Source: Pseudomonas tohonis (GTDB lineage: Bacteria > Pseudomonadota > Gammaproteobacteria > Pseudomonadales > Pseudomonadaceae). From it: DNA of 64,000 nt. Where the stretch lies: the NCBI RefSeq assembly GCF_012767755.2, contig NZ_AP023189.1:1488001-1552000 (forward strand), read 5' to 3'. The notes beneath the pieces are model-generated. The model searched no databases, was not told the origin of the DNA, and saw only the letters and a list, made by a program, of their open reading frames with translations. Position 1 is the stretch's first letter, and each line of letters opens with the position of its first letter. Shown in pieces: positions 42,192-51,497 of this stretch. A program made the position numbers and the translations under genes.

Positions 42192-44961
42192 AGGCCATGA
42201 ACAGGTTCAGGTTGCGGCTCTGCAGCAGCGGGAACAGCCCGTTGTCGTTGAGCGTCGGCCCGTACCACTTCTGGTTGCCACCGCCGGTGCAGCCGTAGGT
42301 GATCAGCTTGCCGCGCCCGTCGGTGAGGTAGCCCCCGGAAAGGTCCATGCAGCGGTTGCCGTATTTCAGCTGCGGCAGGGCGGAGAAGTCCCAGGCCTGG
42401 GCGTCGACCTGGCTGTCGCAGGTGCTGAGGCCGATGTCGCCGTTGGCGGTCAGGCACTGCGTCGGCTGGGCCGCGCTATGGATGCGGCCACCGGCATCGA
42501 CCCGCCATTTTTCGTCGATCGCCCCGGTGCACTGGGCCTTGGCGGCGACGTAGGGCCTCCAGGCGCCATCGACCTGTTCGATGCGCACGCAGTTGCCGTT
42601 GCTCATGGCCAGCGGTTGGGCCGGCGGCAGCAGCGGAGTGGCGTCGAGTTGCAGGGTGGCCAGCAGGGTGTCGAGCGCCCTGGCGGCTTCGGCGTCGCTG
42701 GCCAGGCGGCTGCCGTAGGCATCCAGCCAGCGGTTGAGACGCTGGGCCTTCGCCTGCTGCTGGTCGAGGCGTTGCAGCACCTCCCGGGCCGCACCGGAGA
42801 GGCCGTCGGGGCGGTCGCTGTAGCTGTCGAAGAGCACGCGCGCCTCGCCCTTGAGCGTCGGCACCGCCTGCCCGGCGAGGGCGGCGAGGGCGCTGTCCAG
42901 CTTCGGCAGTTCCACCTCGCGCAGCGCGTCGAAGCGTGCGTCACGACCGACGATGACGGCGGGTGCCATCGCCGGCAGCCCCTGGGGAATGATCAGGCTG
43001 GCCAGCTCGGTGGTGGCGGCGCCGGCCGTGTCACGGCATTGCAGGGCCGCCGCGACGGGCAGCTCGGCCTGGGCCAGGTTGACGTGCAGCTTGTTGGCAT
43101 TGCTGCCCAGGCGCGTGGGGGCGACGGCGATGCGCTGGGTCCTGTCGTTGGCGAAGCTGACCTCCAGCCAGCATTGCCGGCTGGTGGCGGCGGCATCGGG
43201 CGGCGGCAGGTCGTAGACCTGGCCCCAGTTGCCGCGCAGGGCCGGGTAGAGCACGGCGGCGCCGGTCTCCGGGTCGTAGCCGCCGAGCAGGGTGATGACC
43301 GGGACGCCGAACAGGCGCGGCTTGCGGTAGTTGCCGTCGGCGCTGTCGTACCAGACGTTGCTGGACTTGGGCGTCTTCGGCTGGAACACCTCCATCTTGC
43401 GGCTGGTGGCGTCCCACTTGCGGTAGCCCGTGGGGGAATCGGGGGCCCAGACGGCGCGGTTCAGCGCCGGCTGGATCTTCTGCCGCGTGCTGTAGCCGGT
43501 GTAGTGGGTGTAGCGCGACAGGCCGCTGGCGAAGTTGCCGCCGGCCATGGCGTCGGTGGCGAAGCTGTAGGCATCGACGTAGATCGGCATGCCGTTGAGG
43601 CCGCCGGTCTTGGCGCGGGTCCAGTGCAGGTTGGCGCGCATGCGCTTGCGGTAGGCGATGTAGCCCCAGCCGCTGTCCGGGTGATGGCCGGACCAGAAGT
43701 AGTTGTCGCCACTCTGCCCCGGGTAGTGGCCCAGGCCGTAGTGGTGGCCGATCTCGTGGCTGAATTCGTTCCCCACCGAGTCGATCAGGGTGAGGATGCC
43801 GTTGCCGCCGCTGAGGCCATGGTTGACCGGGCCGTTGGCGTACTGGCCGCGGGCGTGGTGGATGACCGCCGAGTTGGTCAGCTGCGGCTGTTCCTGGCTG
43901 GCCATGCCGGCGCTGGTGATGCCCCAGTTGGCCAGGTTGATGCCGGTGCTGAAGGTGGACTTGGCGGTGTTCTCGCGCATGTCGCCGCTGTAGACGTCGC
44001 CGGTGGTGGCGCTGACCTGGCCCTGGTCGGCGTCGTAGATCGTGCCGTTGGCCACCATGACCTTGCGCAGCAGCACGTCCTCGTACTGGCTGGCCACCAT
44101 GCGGGCGATGGGCACGGTCTGGAAGTAGTCAGTGGCGGCCTGGGCCGGCTGGGTGTTGAACCAGTGCTGGCCGCCCGGGACCTCGGGGGTGAGCATGCCG
44201 ATGCGGATGGCCTGGACCAGCAGCTCGGCGGGCGGGGCGAAGTCGAAGGCCTCGGCGGCGCGCTGGCCGCTGCGGCCCTGGTCGTCGCTGAGCTGCAGGC
44301 TCATGCCGGGCACCACCCAGTCCCAGGGCAGCACGGCGGACCAGGCGCGGCGCGAATACACCACGTCGGGGCGGGCGTCGCTGCCGGTGCGGTCGGCACG
44401 GTAGAGCTCGTCGGGGTGGCGCAGCGTCAGGTCGCCCTTGAGGGCGCCGTCCACCAGCACCTGCACGCGCAGGGACCTGGGCAGGGGCTGGTCCGGGTCG
44501 GGGGTGACCAGCAGCAGGGCTTCGCGCTCGCTGGTCAGGCGCGGCATGTTCTTCGCTTCGTTGCCTTGCGGGTCCACCGAGTGGCTCTGCACGAACTGCA
44601 GCATGGCGGCGAGGGTGCCGGTGAGATCGTTGCGCACCGGGCGCGGCTGGCCGTCGGCGGTCTGGTCGTAGAAGCCGAGGGCGTTCACTTCGTCGACCAC
44701 TGCGGCATCCGGCTCGGGGAAGCGGTTGCCCGGCTGCGTCACCGGCGGTTCGGTGGGCGGGGTCACCGGCGGCGTGACCGGTATCTCGGGGGGCGCGGTC
44801 TCGTCCGGCGGCGTGCCCGGCTGGGCGGGCGGCGTGGTGACGCTGCCGGACCCGCCGGTGCCGGGGCCGGGGCTGCTGCCCCCGCCGCCTCCGCCGCCAC
44901 CCAGATCGAGGCAGCCGGCCAGGCTCAGCAACCCGGAGATAAGAACGATCTTGCGCAACAT
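42157..44961 (-). CDS. M66 (StcE-like) metalloprotease lipoprotein with C-terminal ricin-type lectin
   Basis: This 934-residue predicted lipoprotein has the lipobox LAGC (cysteine 17), then poly-glycine and a Pro/Thr/Gly linker to about residue 80. The zinc site is HEIGHHYGLGH at about 402-412, with H402, H406 and H412 as ligands and E403 as catalyst, followed by YPG, the M66 (StcE/TagA) form. The last ~130 residues look like a ricin-type beta-trefoil (QAW and NQKW). StcE proteases cut mucin-type glycoproteins and leave by type II secretion. The ATG at 44961 has GAGGGA upstream; a GTG at 44979 is possible. The gene lies between a secretin and a GspC-like gene. Confidence 0.88.
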   Translation of the reverse strand: MLRKIVLISGLLSLAGCLDLGGGGGGGGSSPGPGTGGSGSVTTPPAQPGTPPDETAPPEIPVTPPVTPPTEPPVTQPGNRFPEPDAAVVDEVNALGFYDQTADGQPRPVRNDLTGTLAAMLQFVQSHSVDPQGNEAKNMPRLTSEREALLLVTPDPDQPLPRSLRVQVLVDGALKGDLTLRHPDELYRADRTGSDARPDVVYSRRAWSAVLPWDWVVPGMSLQLSDDQGRSGQRAAEAFDFAPPAELLVQAIRIGMLTPEVPGGQHWFNTQPAQAATDYFQTVPIARMVASQYEDVLLRKVMVANGTIYDADQGQVSATTGDVYSGDMRENTAKSTFSTGINLANWGITSAGMASQEQPQLTNSAVIHHARGQYANGPVNHGLSGGNGILTLIDSVGNEFSHEIGHHYGLGHYPGQSGDNYFWSGHHPDSGWGYIAYRKRMRANLHWTRAKTGGLNGMPIYVDAYSFATDAMAGGNFASGLSRYTHYTGYSTRQKIQPALNRAVWAPDSPTGYRKWDATSRKMEVFQPKTPKSSNVWYDSADGNYRKPRLFGVPVITLLGGYDPETGAAVLYPALRGNWGQVYDLPPPDAAATSRQCWLEVSFANDRTQRIAVAPTRLGSNANKLHVNLAQAELPVAAALQCRDTAGAATTELASLIIPQGLPAMAPAVIVGRDARFDALREVELPKLDSALAALAGQAVPTLKGEARVLFDSYSDRPDGLSGAAREVLQRLDQQQAKAQRLNRWLDAYGSRLASDAEAARALDTLLATLQLDATPLLPPAQPLAMSNGNCVRIEQVDGAWRPYVAAKAQCTGAIDEKWRVDAGGRIHSAAQPTQCLTANGDIGLSTCDSQVDAQAWDFSALPQLKYGNRCMDLSGGYLTDGRGKLITYGCTGGGNQKWYGPTLNDNGLFPLLQSRNLNLFMAYAEQRASRTAP

Positions 44962-45013
44962 GGTCCCTCGCTTGTTCACGGTTCGGTGTTGTTGTGGTTA
45001 TTCCGGTCGTCGG

Positions 45014-47338
45014 CTACAGCGCGGTCACCTGGCCTCGGTGGCTGGGCAGGGTGGCCGGCAGGTTGTGCAGGGCGCGCTCGGCCAGGTCCGCCTGGGGGTA
45101 GTCGCCGTAGAACATGCGGTACCAGTCGCGGCCATCGCGTTGCGAGCGCTGGATGCGCAGGGGCTCCCCGGGGTGGCGGGCCATCAGCGCGCGCATATAC
45201 TGCTCGTTGCTGCCTTCGATGAGGTTGATGCTGTAGCGCTGCGCCACCGAGGGGGTGGCAGGCGGCGGGCTGGCCTTGGGGGCGGCAGGGGGGGCGCTGG
45301 CCTGGGTGCTGGCGTGCAGGGGCGCCTGGGCCGGGGCCGCGAAGGGACGCGCGACGGCGGCCGGCTCGGGCCTGGCGGGAGGCGGCGGGGTGGCTCGCGC
45401 CGGGGCTTGCGGTGCCGGCTGCTGGAACAGCTGCACCGGGTCCTGCGGCAGGGCGCGCTGGGCGTCCTGGGTGGCGGTCAGGTGGCGCATGTCCTGGTAC
45501 TTCTCCTGGCTCAGGTCGGCCAGGCGGGTGCCGTCACGCACCACCCTGGGCCGCAGGAAGACCATGAGGTTGCGCTTGACGTTGACGTCCTTGCTGGAGC
45601 GGAACAGGCCGCCGACCAGCGGGACGTCGCCCAGCAGCGGCACCTTGCTTTCGCTGCGCGTCACGTCGTCCTGGATCAGGCCGCCGAGCACGATGACCTG
45701 GCCGTTGTCGGCCAGCACGGTGCTCTTGATCATGCGTTTGTTGGTGACCAGGTCGACCGCCCGCGAGGCCGCCCCGGTGCTGGGGGCGATGGAGGAGATC
45801 TCCTGCTCGATCACCAGGCGCAGGGTGCCGCCTTCGTTGATGTGCGGGGTGACCTTGAGGGTGACGCCGACATCCTTGCGCTCGATGGTGGTGAAGGGGT
45901 TGTTGGCCCCGGCGGCGTCGGTGGTGTAGGAGCCGGTCTGGAAGGGCACGTTCTGGCCGACGAGGATCTCGGCCTGCTGGTTGTCGAGGGTGAGCAGGCT
46001 GGGGGTGGACAGCAGGTTGCTGTGGCCGCTGGCCGACAGCGCGGTGATCAGGGCGCCGAAGTTGTCGTTGCCGATGCCGACGATGGCGCCGTCGGGCAGG
46101 TTGACCGGGGTCTTGGCTTCGATGGCGCCGAGCAGGGTGCCCACCGACAGCCCGGTGTTGCTGAAGTTGGTGCCGCCGATGGGGCCGCTGTCGGAACGGC
46201 CGTCGATGGCCCACTGCACGCCGAGCGCTTCGCTGACGTCGCCGGACATCTCGACGATGGCGGCTTCCACCAGCACCTGGGCCCGCGGCACGTCGAGCTG
46301 GTGCACCAGCTCTTCCAGCTGGCTGACCATGTCGGGCTCGGCCATCAGGATGAGGGCGTTGAGCCCTTCGTCGGCACGGATCAGCACCGGCGCCTGGGTG
46401 GTGGTGGGCGAGGTGGCGCCGCGCAGTTGCTCGGACAGGTCGCTGAGGGTCTTGGCCAGGTCCTTGGCGTCGCCGTGGCGCAGGCGCACCACCCGGGTGT
46501 TGGCGGAGCGCACGGGCGCCGTGTCCAGTTGGCGGGCCATCTTCAGCAGGCGCTCACGGGCTTCGGGCGGGCCGAGCAGCAGCAGGCGGTTGGTGCGCGG
46601 GTCGGCGATCACCTGGGCGCTGCCGTTGCCGACGGCCTGACCCCGGCGCAGGCTTTCCTGGAGCATGGCGGCCACGTCCTTGGCCCAGGCGTGCTGCATG
46701 TCGTAGAACACGCTGTCGTCGGCGCCGGCCCGGTCGAGCTGGGTGATCAGGGCGATCAGCCGCTCGATGTTGGCGCGCTTGTCGCTGACGATCAGCGCGT
46801 TGCTGGAAGGGATGGCCGCCAGGTGGCCGTTCTGCGGCACCAGCGGGCGGATCAGCGGGAGCAGTTCGTTGACCGGGGTCTGCTGCACTTGCAGCAGGCG
46901 CGTCTCGAGGGTTTCCGGCCCGCTGCCGACGGGGCTGTTGGCGACGCTGCGACCGTCGATGTCGGGCACGATGCGCGCCTGGTTGCCCTGGGCGATCACG
47001 CTGTAGCCGTGGGTGCTCATCACCGAGAGGAACAGCTGGTAGACCTCGCTGAGGGTCAGCGGTGACTCGGAGATGACGGTGACCTGGCCCTTGACGCGCG
47101 GGTCCAGCACCAGCGTCTGGCCGCTGATGCCCGCCACCAGTTCGGTGAAGTCCTGGATGTCGGCATCGCGCATGTTGATGGTCCAGCGTTCTTCGCCGCC
47201 GTCAGCGGGCGGTTGCGCCATCGCCAGGGGGCAGAGCAGCAGGACGATCCAGGCGGCATGACGGAGCCTGGTGCACAGCGTCAGCAGCAGGTAGCGGGCC
47301 ACCCGCAACGGCGGGAATACGGGTGTGGTACGAAGCAT
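45014..47338 (-). CDS. xqhA: orphan type II secretin XqhA (GspD) with SPOR-like C-terminal extension
   Basis: This 774-residue outer-membrane secretin has a long signal (cleavage near residue 41), N0/N1-type repeats (WTINMRDADIQDFTELV and LIVSDKRANIERLI) and the secretin signature VPLLGDVPLVGGLFRSS. A Pro/Ala-rich linker follows the channel. The last 75 residues resemble a SPOR (peptidoglycan-binding) domain (DWYRMFYGDYPQADLAERAL). This matches remembered XqhA. It can pair with XphA in place of XcpP-XcpQ. The protease gene starts 52 bases after its stop. Confidence 0.87.
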   Translation of the reverse strand: MLRTTPVFPPLRVARYLLLTLCTRLRHAAWIVLLLCPLAMAQPPADGGEERWTINMRDADIQDFTELVAGISGQTLVLDPRVKGQVTVISESPLTLSEVYQLFLSVMSTHGYSVIAQGNQARIVPDIDGRSVANSPVGSGPETLETRLLQVQQTPVNELLPLIRPLVPQNGHLAAIPSSNALIVSDKRANIERLIALITQLDRAGADDSVFYDMQHAWAKDVAAMLQESLRRGQAVGNGSAQVIADPRTNRLLLLGPPEARERLLKMARQLDTAPVRSANTRVVRLRHGDAKDLAKTLSDLSEQLRGATSPTTTQAPVLIRADEGLNALILMAEPDMVSQLEELVHQLDVPRAQVLVEAAIVEMSGDVSEALGVQWAIDGRSDSGPIGGTNFSNTGLSVGTLLGAIEAKTPVNLPDGAIVGIGNDNFGALITALSASGHSNLLSTPSLLTLDNQQAEILVGQNVPFQTGSYTTDAAGANNPFTTIERKDVGVTLKVTPHINEGGTLRLVIEQEISSIAPSTGAASRAVDLVTNKRMIKSTVLADNGQVIVLGGLIQDDVTRSESKVPLLGDVPLVGGLFRSSKDVNVKRNLMVFLRPRVVRDGTRLADLSQEKYQDMRHLTATQDAQRALPQDPVQLFQQPAPQAPARATPPPPARPEPAAVARPFAAPAQAPLHASTQASAPPAAPKASPPPATPSVAQRYSINLIEGSNEQYMRALMARHPGEPLRIQRSQRDGRDWYRMFYGDYPQADLAERALHNLPATLPSHRGQVTAL

Positions 47339-47434
47339 GTGGAAAGCTCGACAGACATCCGCGCATCCGTGCGCCTTGCTGGTTTTCTCTGGAGGGCCCT
47401 ACCCGGGGCCGAAGGACTGGCGAGAATAAGTAAA

Positions 47435-47507
47435 GTTGCACGCATGTACTAAAAATCCGCTTGCAACTGTGGGCGGTTTCACACTGTTTATCCTGACCAT
47501 TCGGTCA
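47435..47507. promoter_or_regulatory. candidate xqhA regulatory region with two inverted repeats
   Basis: GTTGCA...TGCAAC (47435-47467) and TGACC-ATTC-GGTCA (47494-47507) lie about 97-170 bases upstream of the xqhA start in an AT-richer stretch. No sigma70 pair stands out. The bound factor is unknown. Confidence 0.35.
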
Positions 47508-47621
47508 TGTGCGACTGGTTGGCAGATTGAGGAAAATCCCGGGCGTTGCCCTGCGATGCCGCCTTGTTTTCTGATGGATCGACCCGGCCTGCAGTGACGG
47601 TGGCGCCGATCTGCGCCCATG

Positions 47622-47646
47622 AAAAAGCCCGGCGCGGGGCCGGGCT
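47622..47646 (-). terminator. fumarase terminator
   Basis: Stem AGCCCGGC/GCCGGGCT with a five-T tail on the minus strand, about 20 bases past the fumarase stop. Confidence 0.85.
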
Positions 47647-47666
47647 TCTTCATGCTGCGTGGCGCG

Positions 47667-49190
47667 TTACTTCACTTCCACCGCCAGGCTTTCGGCGATC
47701 TTCTTGTTCCAGATCGCAGGGCCCGTGATGTGCACCGATTCGCCCTTGGTGTCGACCGCGACGGTCACCGGCATGTCCTTCACTTCGAATTCGTAGATCG
47801 CTTCCATGCCCAGTTCGGCGAAGGCCAGGACCTTGGACTTCCTGATCGCCTGGGCCACCAGGTAGGCGGCACCGCCGACGGCCATCAGGTACACGGCCTT
47901 GTTGTCCTTGATCGCGTCGATGGCGATGGGGCCGCGCTCGGACTTGCCGATCATGCCCAGCAGGCCGGTCTGCTCGAGGATCTGGCGGGTGAACTTGTCC
48001 ATGCGGGTGGCGGTGGTGGGGCCTGCCGGGCCGACCACTTCGTCACCGACCGGATCGACCGGGCCGACGTAATAGATGAAGCGACCCTTGAGGTCCACCG
48101 GCAGCTCTTCGCCCTTGTTGAGCATGTCGACCATGCGCTTGTGCGCGGCGTCGCGACCGGTGAGCATCTTGCCGTTGAGCAGGACGGTCTCGCCCGGCTT
48201 CCAGCTCTGCACGTCTTCCGGGGTCAGGGTGTCGAGGTCGACGCGGCGCGCGGAAGGGCCGGCTTCCCAGACGATTTCCGGGTAGGCGTCCAGCGGCGGC
48301 GCTTCCAGTTCGGCCGGGCCGGAGCCGTCGAGCACGAAGTGGGCGTGACGGGTGGCGGCGCAGTTGGGGATCATGCACACCGGCAGGGAGGCGGCGTGGG
48401 TCGGGTAGTCCATGATCTTCACGTCGAGCACGGTGGTCAGGCCGCCCAGGCCCTGGGCACCGATGCCCAACTGGTTGACCTTCTCGAACAGCTCCAGGCG
48501 CATCTCCTCGATCCTGTTCTGCGGGCCACGGGCTTTCAGCTCATGGATGTCGATGGACTCCATCAGCACTTCCTTGGCCATCACCGCGGCTTTCTCGGCG
48601 GTACCGCCGATGCCGATGCCGAGCATGCCCGGCGGGCACCAGCCGGCGCCCATGGTGGGGACGGTCTTGAGGACCCAGTCGACGATGGAGTCGGAGGGGT
48701 TGAGCATCGCCATCTTCGACTTGTTCTCGGAGCCGCCGCCCTTGGCCGCGACGTCCACTTCCACGGTGTTGCCGGGGACGATGGAGTAGTGGATGACCGC
48801 CGGGGTGTTGTCCTTGGTGTTCTTGCGGGCACCGGCCGGGTCGGCCAGGATCGAGGCGCGCAGCACGTTCTCCGGCAGGTTGTAGGCGCGGCGTACCCCT
48901 TCGTTGATCATGTCGTCGACGCTCATGGTGGCGCCATCCCAGCGCACGTCCATGCCGACACGCACGAAAACGGTGACGATGCCGGTGTCCTGGCAGATCG
49001 GGCGGTGGCCGGTGGCGCACATGCGCGAGTTGATCAGGATCTGCGCCATCGAGTCGCGCGCGGCGGGCGACTCCTCGCGCAGGTATGCCTCGTGCATGGC
49101 CTGGATGAAGTCGACGGGGTGGTAATAGGAAATGAACTGCAGTGCGTCGGCGACGCTCTGTATCAGGTCGTCCTGCTTGATCACGGTCAT
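47667..49190 (-). CDS. fumA: class I fumarate hydratase (iron-sulfur)
   Basis: This 507-residue TCA-cycle enzyme hydrates fumarate to malate. The 4Fe-4S cysteines lie in RMCATGHRPICQDTG (two candidates), GWCPPGMLG and MIPNCAATRHAH. GAGGAG lies before the ATG at 49190; a longer frame back to 49238 is not needed. It is an oxygen-sensitive form. The gene is transcribed toward the xqhA locus but ends in a terminator. Confidence 0.95.
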   Translation of the reverse strand: MTVIKQDDLIQSVADALQFISYYHPVDFIQAMHEAYLREESPAARDSMAQILINSRMCATGHRPICQDTGIVTVFVRVGMDVRWDGATMSVDDMINEGVRRAYNLPENVLRASILADPAGARKNTKDNTPAVIHYSIVPGNTVEVDVAAKGGGSENKSKMAMLNPSDSIVDWVLKTVPTMGAGWCPPGMLGIGIGGTAEKAAVMAKEVLMESIDIHELKARGPQNRIEEMRLELFEKVNQLGIGAQGLGGLTTVLDVKIMDYPTHAASLPVCMIPNCAATRHAHFVLDGSGPAELEAPPLDAYPEIVWEAGPSARRVDLDTLTPEDVQSWKPGETVLLNGKMLTGRDAAHKRMVDMLNKGEELPVDLKGRFIYYVGPVDPVGDEVVGPAGPTTATRMDKFTRQILEQTGLLGMIGKSERGPIAIDAIKDNKAVYLMAVGGAAYLVAQAIRKSKVLAFAELGMEAIYEFEVKDMPVTVAVDTKGESVHITGPAIWNKKIAESLAVEVK

Positions 49191-49414
49191 GGGGCGCGCT
49201 CCTCTTGAATTCGGGAACATCGGGAAGCGCCGGACCACGACCCGGCGCGCATTGGATTGGGGGTGAAAATGGCGCGGAAGTATACCGCGTGCTCAAGCGC
49301 GGGCACACCCGCCGACAGTCGACCTTGGTCGCTGACCGCCCCTCACGCGTCCCCTAGGTTTTTTGTGATCACGGGCGTAGAGTGGCGGCATGGTGCCACT
49401 ACGGGATGGAGCCC

Positions 49415-50542
49415 ATGAGCACAGCGAGTCAACGGGTCACCCATCGCGCGTTGCAAAGCCTGCTGCTGAAACGCTTCGGCATGGCGGCCTGCACCTATGC
49501 CCTTGCCCTCTGCCTGTTCTGGATAGCCGTCCTGGGGAACCTGTACCACGCGTCCATCGCCAGTGCGCTGGCCGCCTGCGGGCTGATCGTGCTCTCGCAA
49601 CTGGTCTTCCTGTTCATTTTCCTCAGCGGCCGCAACCTGGCCTTTCGCGACCCCAGCCTGACCGAGGTGCAGGTCCTGGTGGCCCTCGCCTGGCATACCT
49701 TGCTGCTGTCCGACCTGGAAGGCGCCCGGGGCGCACTGCTGGTGGTCTATGTGCTGATCATGCTGTTCGGCGTGTTCCAGCTGCAGCCGCGGGTTTTCGT
49801 ACGGTGCTCGGCCATCGGCTTCTTCGCCTTCACCGGGCTGAACCTGTGGGAGGCGTACCAGATGCGCCTCGCCTCGCCGGCCCTGGCGGTACTGCAGGTG
49901 TGCGCGCTGTTCGTGGTGCTGGGCTGGCTGGCCCTGTTCGCCAGCTACGTGCAGGCCCTGCGCCAGCGGATGCGCCAGCGGCGCTTCGCCCTGCAGGCGC
50001 ACCAGGACACGCTGCGCGGCATGATGCGCCAGCTCGAAGACCTGGTCGCCACCGACGAGCTGACCGGCCTGTTCAACCGCCGTCACTTCCTGCGCCTGGC
50101 CACCCGTGAGCTGGAAGCCCTGGCGCCCGGCCGCCAGCACGGCCTGGCGCTGATCGATCTCGATCACTTCAAGCGCATCAACGACATCCACGGCCATGCC
50201 GCCGGCGACCGCGTGCTGCAGACCTTCGCCGCCGTGGCGCGGGCCTGCCTGCGCGATGGCGACATCCTGGCGCGCTACGGTGGCGAGGAGTTCGTCCTGC
50301 TGTTGCCCAATTGCGATGCCGACCGCCTCACCGCCTGCTGCGAGCGCCTGCGCGAGGCCTTCGCCTCCGCCGATCCGGTGGGTGTGCAGGTGGACGGGCT
50401 GAGCCTGTCGGCCGGCATGACGCTGCTGGCGGTGAGCGACGAACTCGATGATGCGCTGCAGCGCGCCGATCAGGCACTCTATCGGGCCAAACGTGGCGGG
50501 CGGAACCGCTGCGATGCCGCCTGGGAGGAGCAGGGTGCCTGA
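49415..50542 (+). CDS. sadC: membrane diguanylate cyclase (SadC-like)
   Basis: This 375-residue protein has about five to six N-terminal membrane helices (about 20-185), a short coil, and a C-terminal GGDEF domain. The active motif is intact as GGEEF, and an I-site RDGD lies 5 residues before it (product inhibition). SadC makes c-di-GMP for surface attachment. It is shorter than the PAO1 protein as I recall it, mainly in the N-terminal part. The stop overlaps the next gene's GTG start. Confidence 0.85.
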   Translation: MSTASQRVTHRALQSLLLKRFGMAACTYALALCLFWIAVLGNLYHASIASALAACGLIVLSQLVFLFIFLSGRNLAFRDPSLTEVQVLVALAWHTLLLSDLEGARGALLVVYVLIMLFGVFQLQPRVFVRCSAIGFFAFTGLNLWEAYQMRLASPALAVLQVCALFVVLGWLALFASYVQALRQRMRQRRFALQAHQDTLRGMMRQLEDLVATDELTGLFNRRHFLRLATRELEALAPGRQHGLALIDLDHFKRINDIHGHAAGDRVLQTFAAVARACLRDGDILARYGGEEFVLLLPNCDADRLTACCERLREAFASADPVGVQVDGLSLSAGMTLLAVSDELDDALQRADQALYRAKRGGRNRCDAAWEEQGA

Positions 50543-51473
50543 ACTCGAGGTCGCGGGAAGACGCTGGACCGTACCCCCGGCCAGCAATCTGCTGGACCAG
50601 CTCAACGCCGCAGGATGCAAGGTCCCCTTCAGTTGCCGGGCCGGCAGTTGCCATGCCTGCATGGTGCGCTGCGTGGCCGGCGAGCCGCTCGACGCGCGGC
50701 CCGAGGCGCTCGACCCCGGGCGCCGCGCCGAAGGCTGGCGCCTGTCCTGCCAGTGCCAGGTGGTGACGGACCTGGTGGTGGAGGTGTTCGACCCGCAGCG
50801 TGATGGCCTGCCGGCGGAGGTGGTGGCGCTGGACTGGCTGGGCGAGGTCGCACGGCTGCGCCTGCGTCCCCAGCGCCCCTTGCGCTACAGCCCCGGGCAG
50901 CACCTGCTGCTGTGGAGCGCCGAGGGTGTCGCCCGGCCCTATTCGCTGGCCAGCGTGCCGGGCGAGGAGCCCTGGCTGGAGTTCCACATCGACTGCCGCC
51001 AGCCCGGCGCCTTCGCCGATGCGCTGCGGCCGTTGCAGGTCGGCGCCACCCTGCGCCTGGGCGAGCTGCGCGGCGGTGCGCTGCACTACGACCCGGACTG
51101 GGATGGCCGCCCCCTGCTGATCCTCGCGGCGGGCACCGGCCTGGCACCGCTCTGGGGCATCCTCCGCGAGGCCTTGCGCCAGCATCACCAGGGCGCGATC
51201 CGCCTCATTCACCTGGCCCATGACCCGGCCGGGCATTACCTCGCCGAACCCCTGCGGGCGCTGGCCGGGCGCCACGACAACCTGCGGGTCGAGCTGGCCA
51301 CTGCGGCGCAGCTGCAAGGTGTTTTGGCCGATCTCCGGCTTGTTTCGCGCCAGACCGTCGCCTTACTCTGCGGCAGCCCCGCCAGCGTCGAAGACTTCGC
51401 GCGCCGCCTCTATCTGGCCGGTTTGCCGCGCAATCAACTGCTGGCCGACGTATTCCTGAGCCGCTCCTTCTGA
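50535..51473 (+). CDS. 2Fe-2S ferredoxin-NAD(P)H reductase-like protein
   Basis: This 312-residue protein has an N-terminal plant-type 2Fe-2S ferredoxin domain (CRAGSCHACM plus a later CQC). FAD- and NAD(P)-binding domains of the oxygenase-reductase family follow (RPYSLASVPGEEP, AAGTGLAPLWGILREAL). The start is GTG at 50535 with GGGAGGAG upstream, overlapping sadC by 8 bases. The partner oxygenase is not encoded here. Confidence 0.88.
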   Translation: MPELEVAGRRWTVPPASNLLDQLNAAGCKVPFSCRAGSCHACMVRCVAGEPLDARPEALDPGRRAEGWRLSCQCQVVTDLVVEVFDPQRDGLPAEVVALDWLGEVARLRLRPQRPLRYSPGQHLLLWSAEGVARPYSLASVPGEEPWLEFHIDCRQPGAFADALRPLQVGATLRLGELRGGALHYDPDWDGRPLLILAAGTGLAPLWGILREALRQHHQGAIRLIHLAHDPAGHYLAEPLRALAGRHDNLRVELATAAQLQGVLADLRLVSRQTVALLCGSPASVEDFARRLYLAGLPRNQLLADVFLSRSF

Positions 51474-51497
51474 GGCGGCCACCGCCGAGGAGCCACC

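Larger units (their letters stand above)
47339..47666. other. intergenic region upstream of xqhA
   Basis: 328 bases holding the fumarase terminator, two inverted repeats (47435-47467 and 47494-47507) and the likely xqhA promoter. No gene is seen. Confidence 0.6.

Noticed and set aside
41637..44961. Treating the protease as M60/enhancin or the P. aeruginosa ImpA type
   Set aside because: The site is HExxHxxGxxH with YPG after, the M66 pattern, and the lectin end and linker fit StcE-like proteins better.
42148..45222. 1024-residue open frame on the plus strand
   Set aside because: Antisense shadow of the M66 protease and the end of the secretin gene; its composition is repetitive Gly/Ala/Val with no motif.
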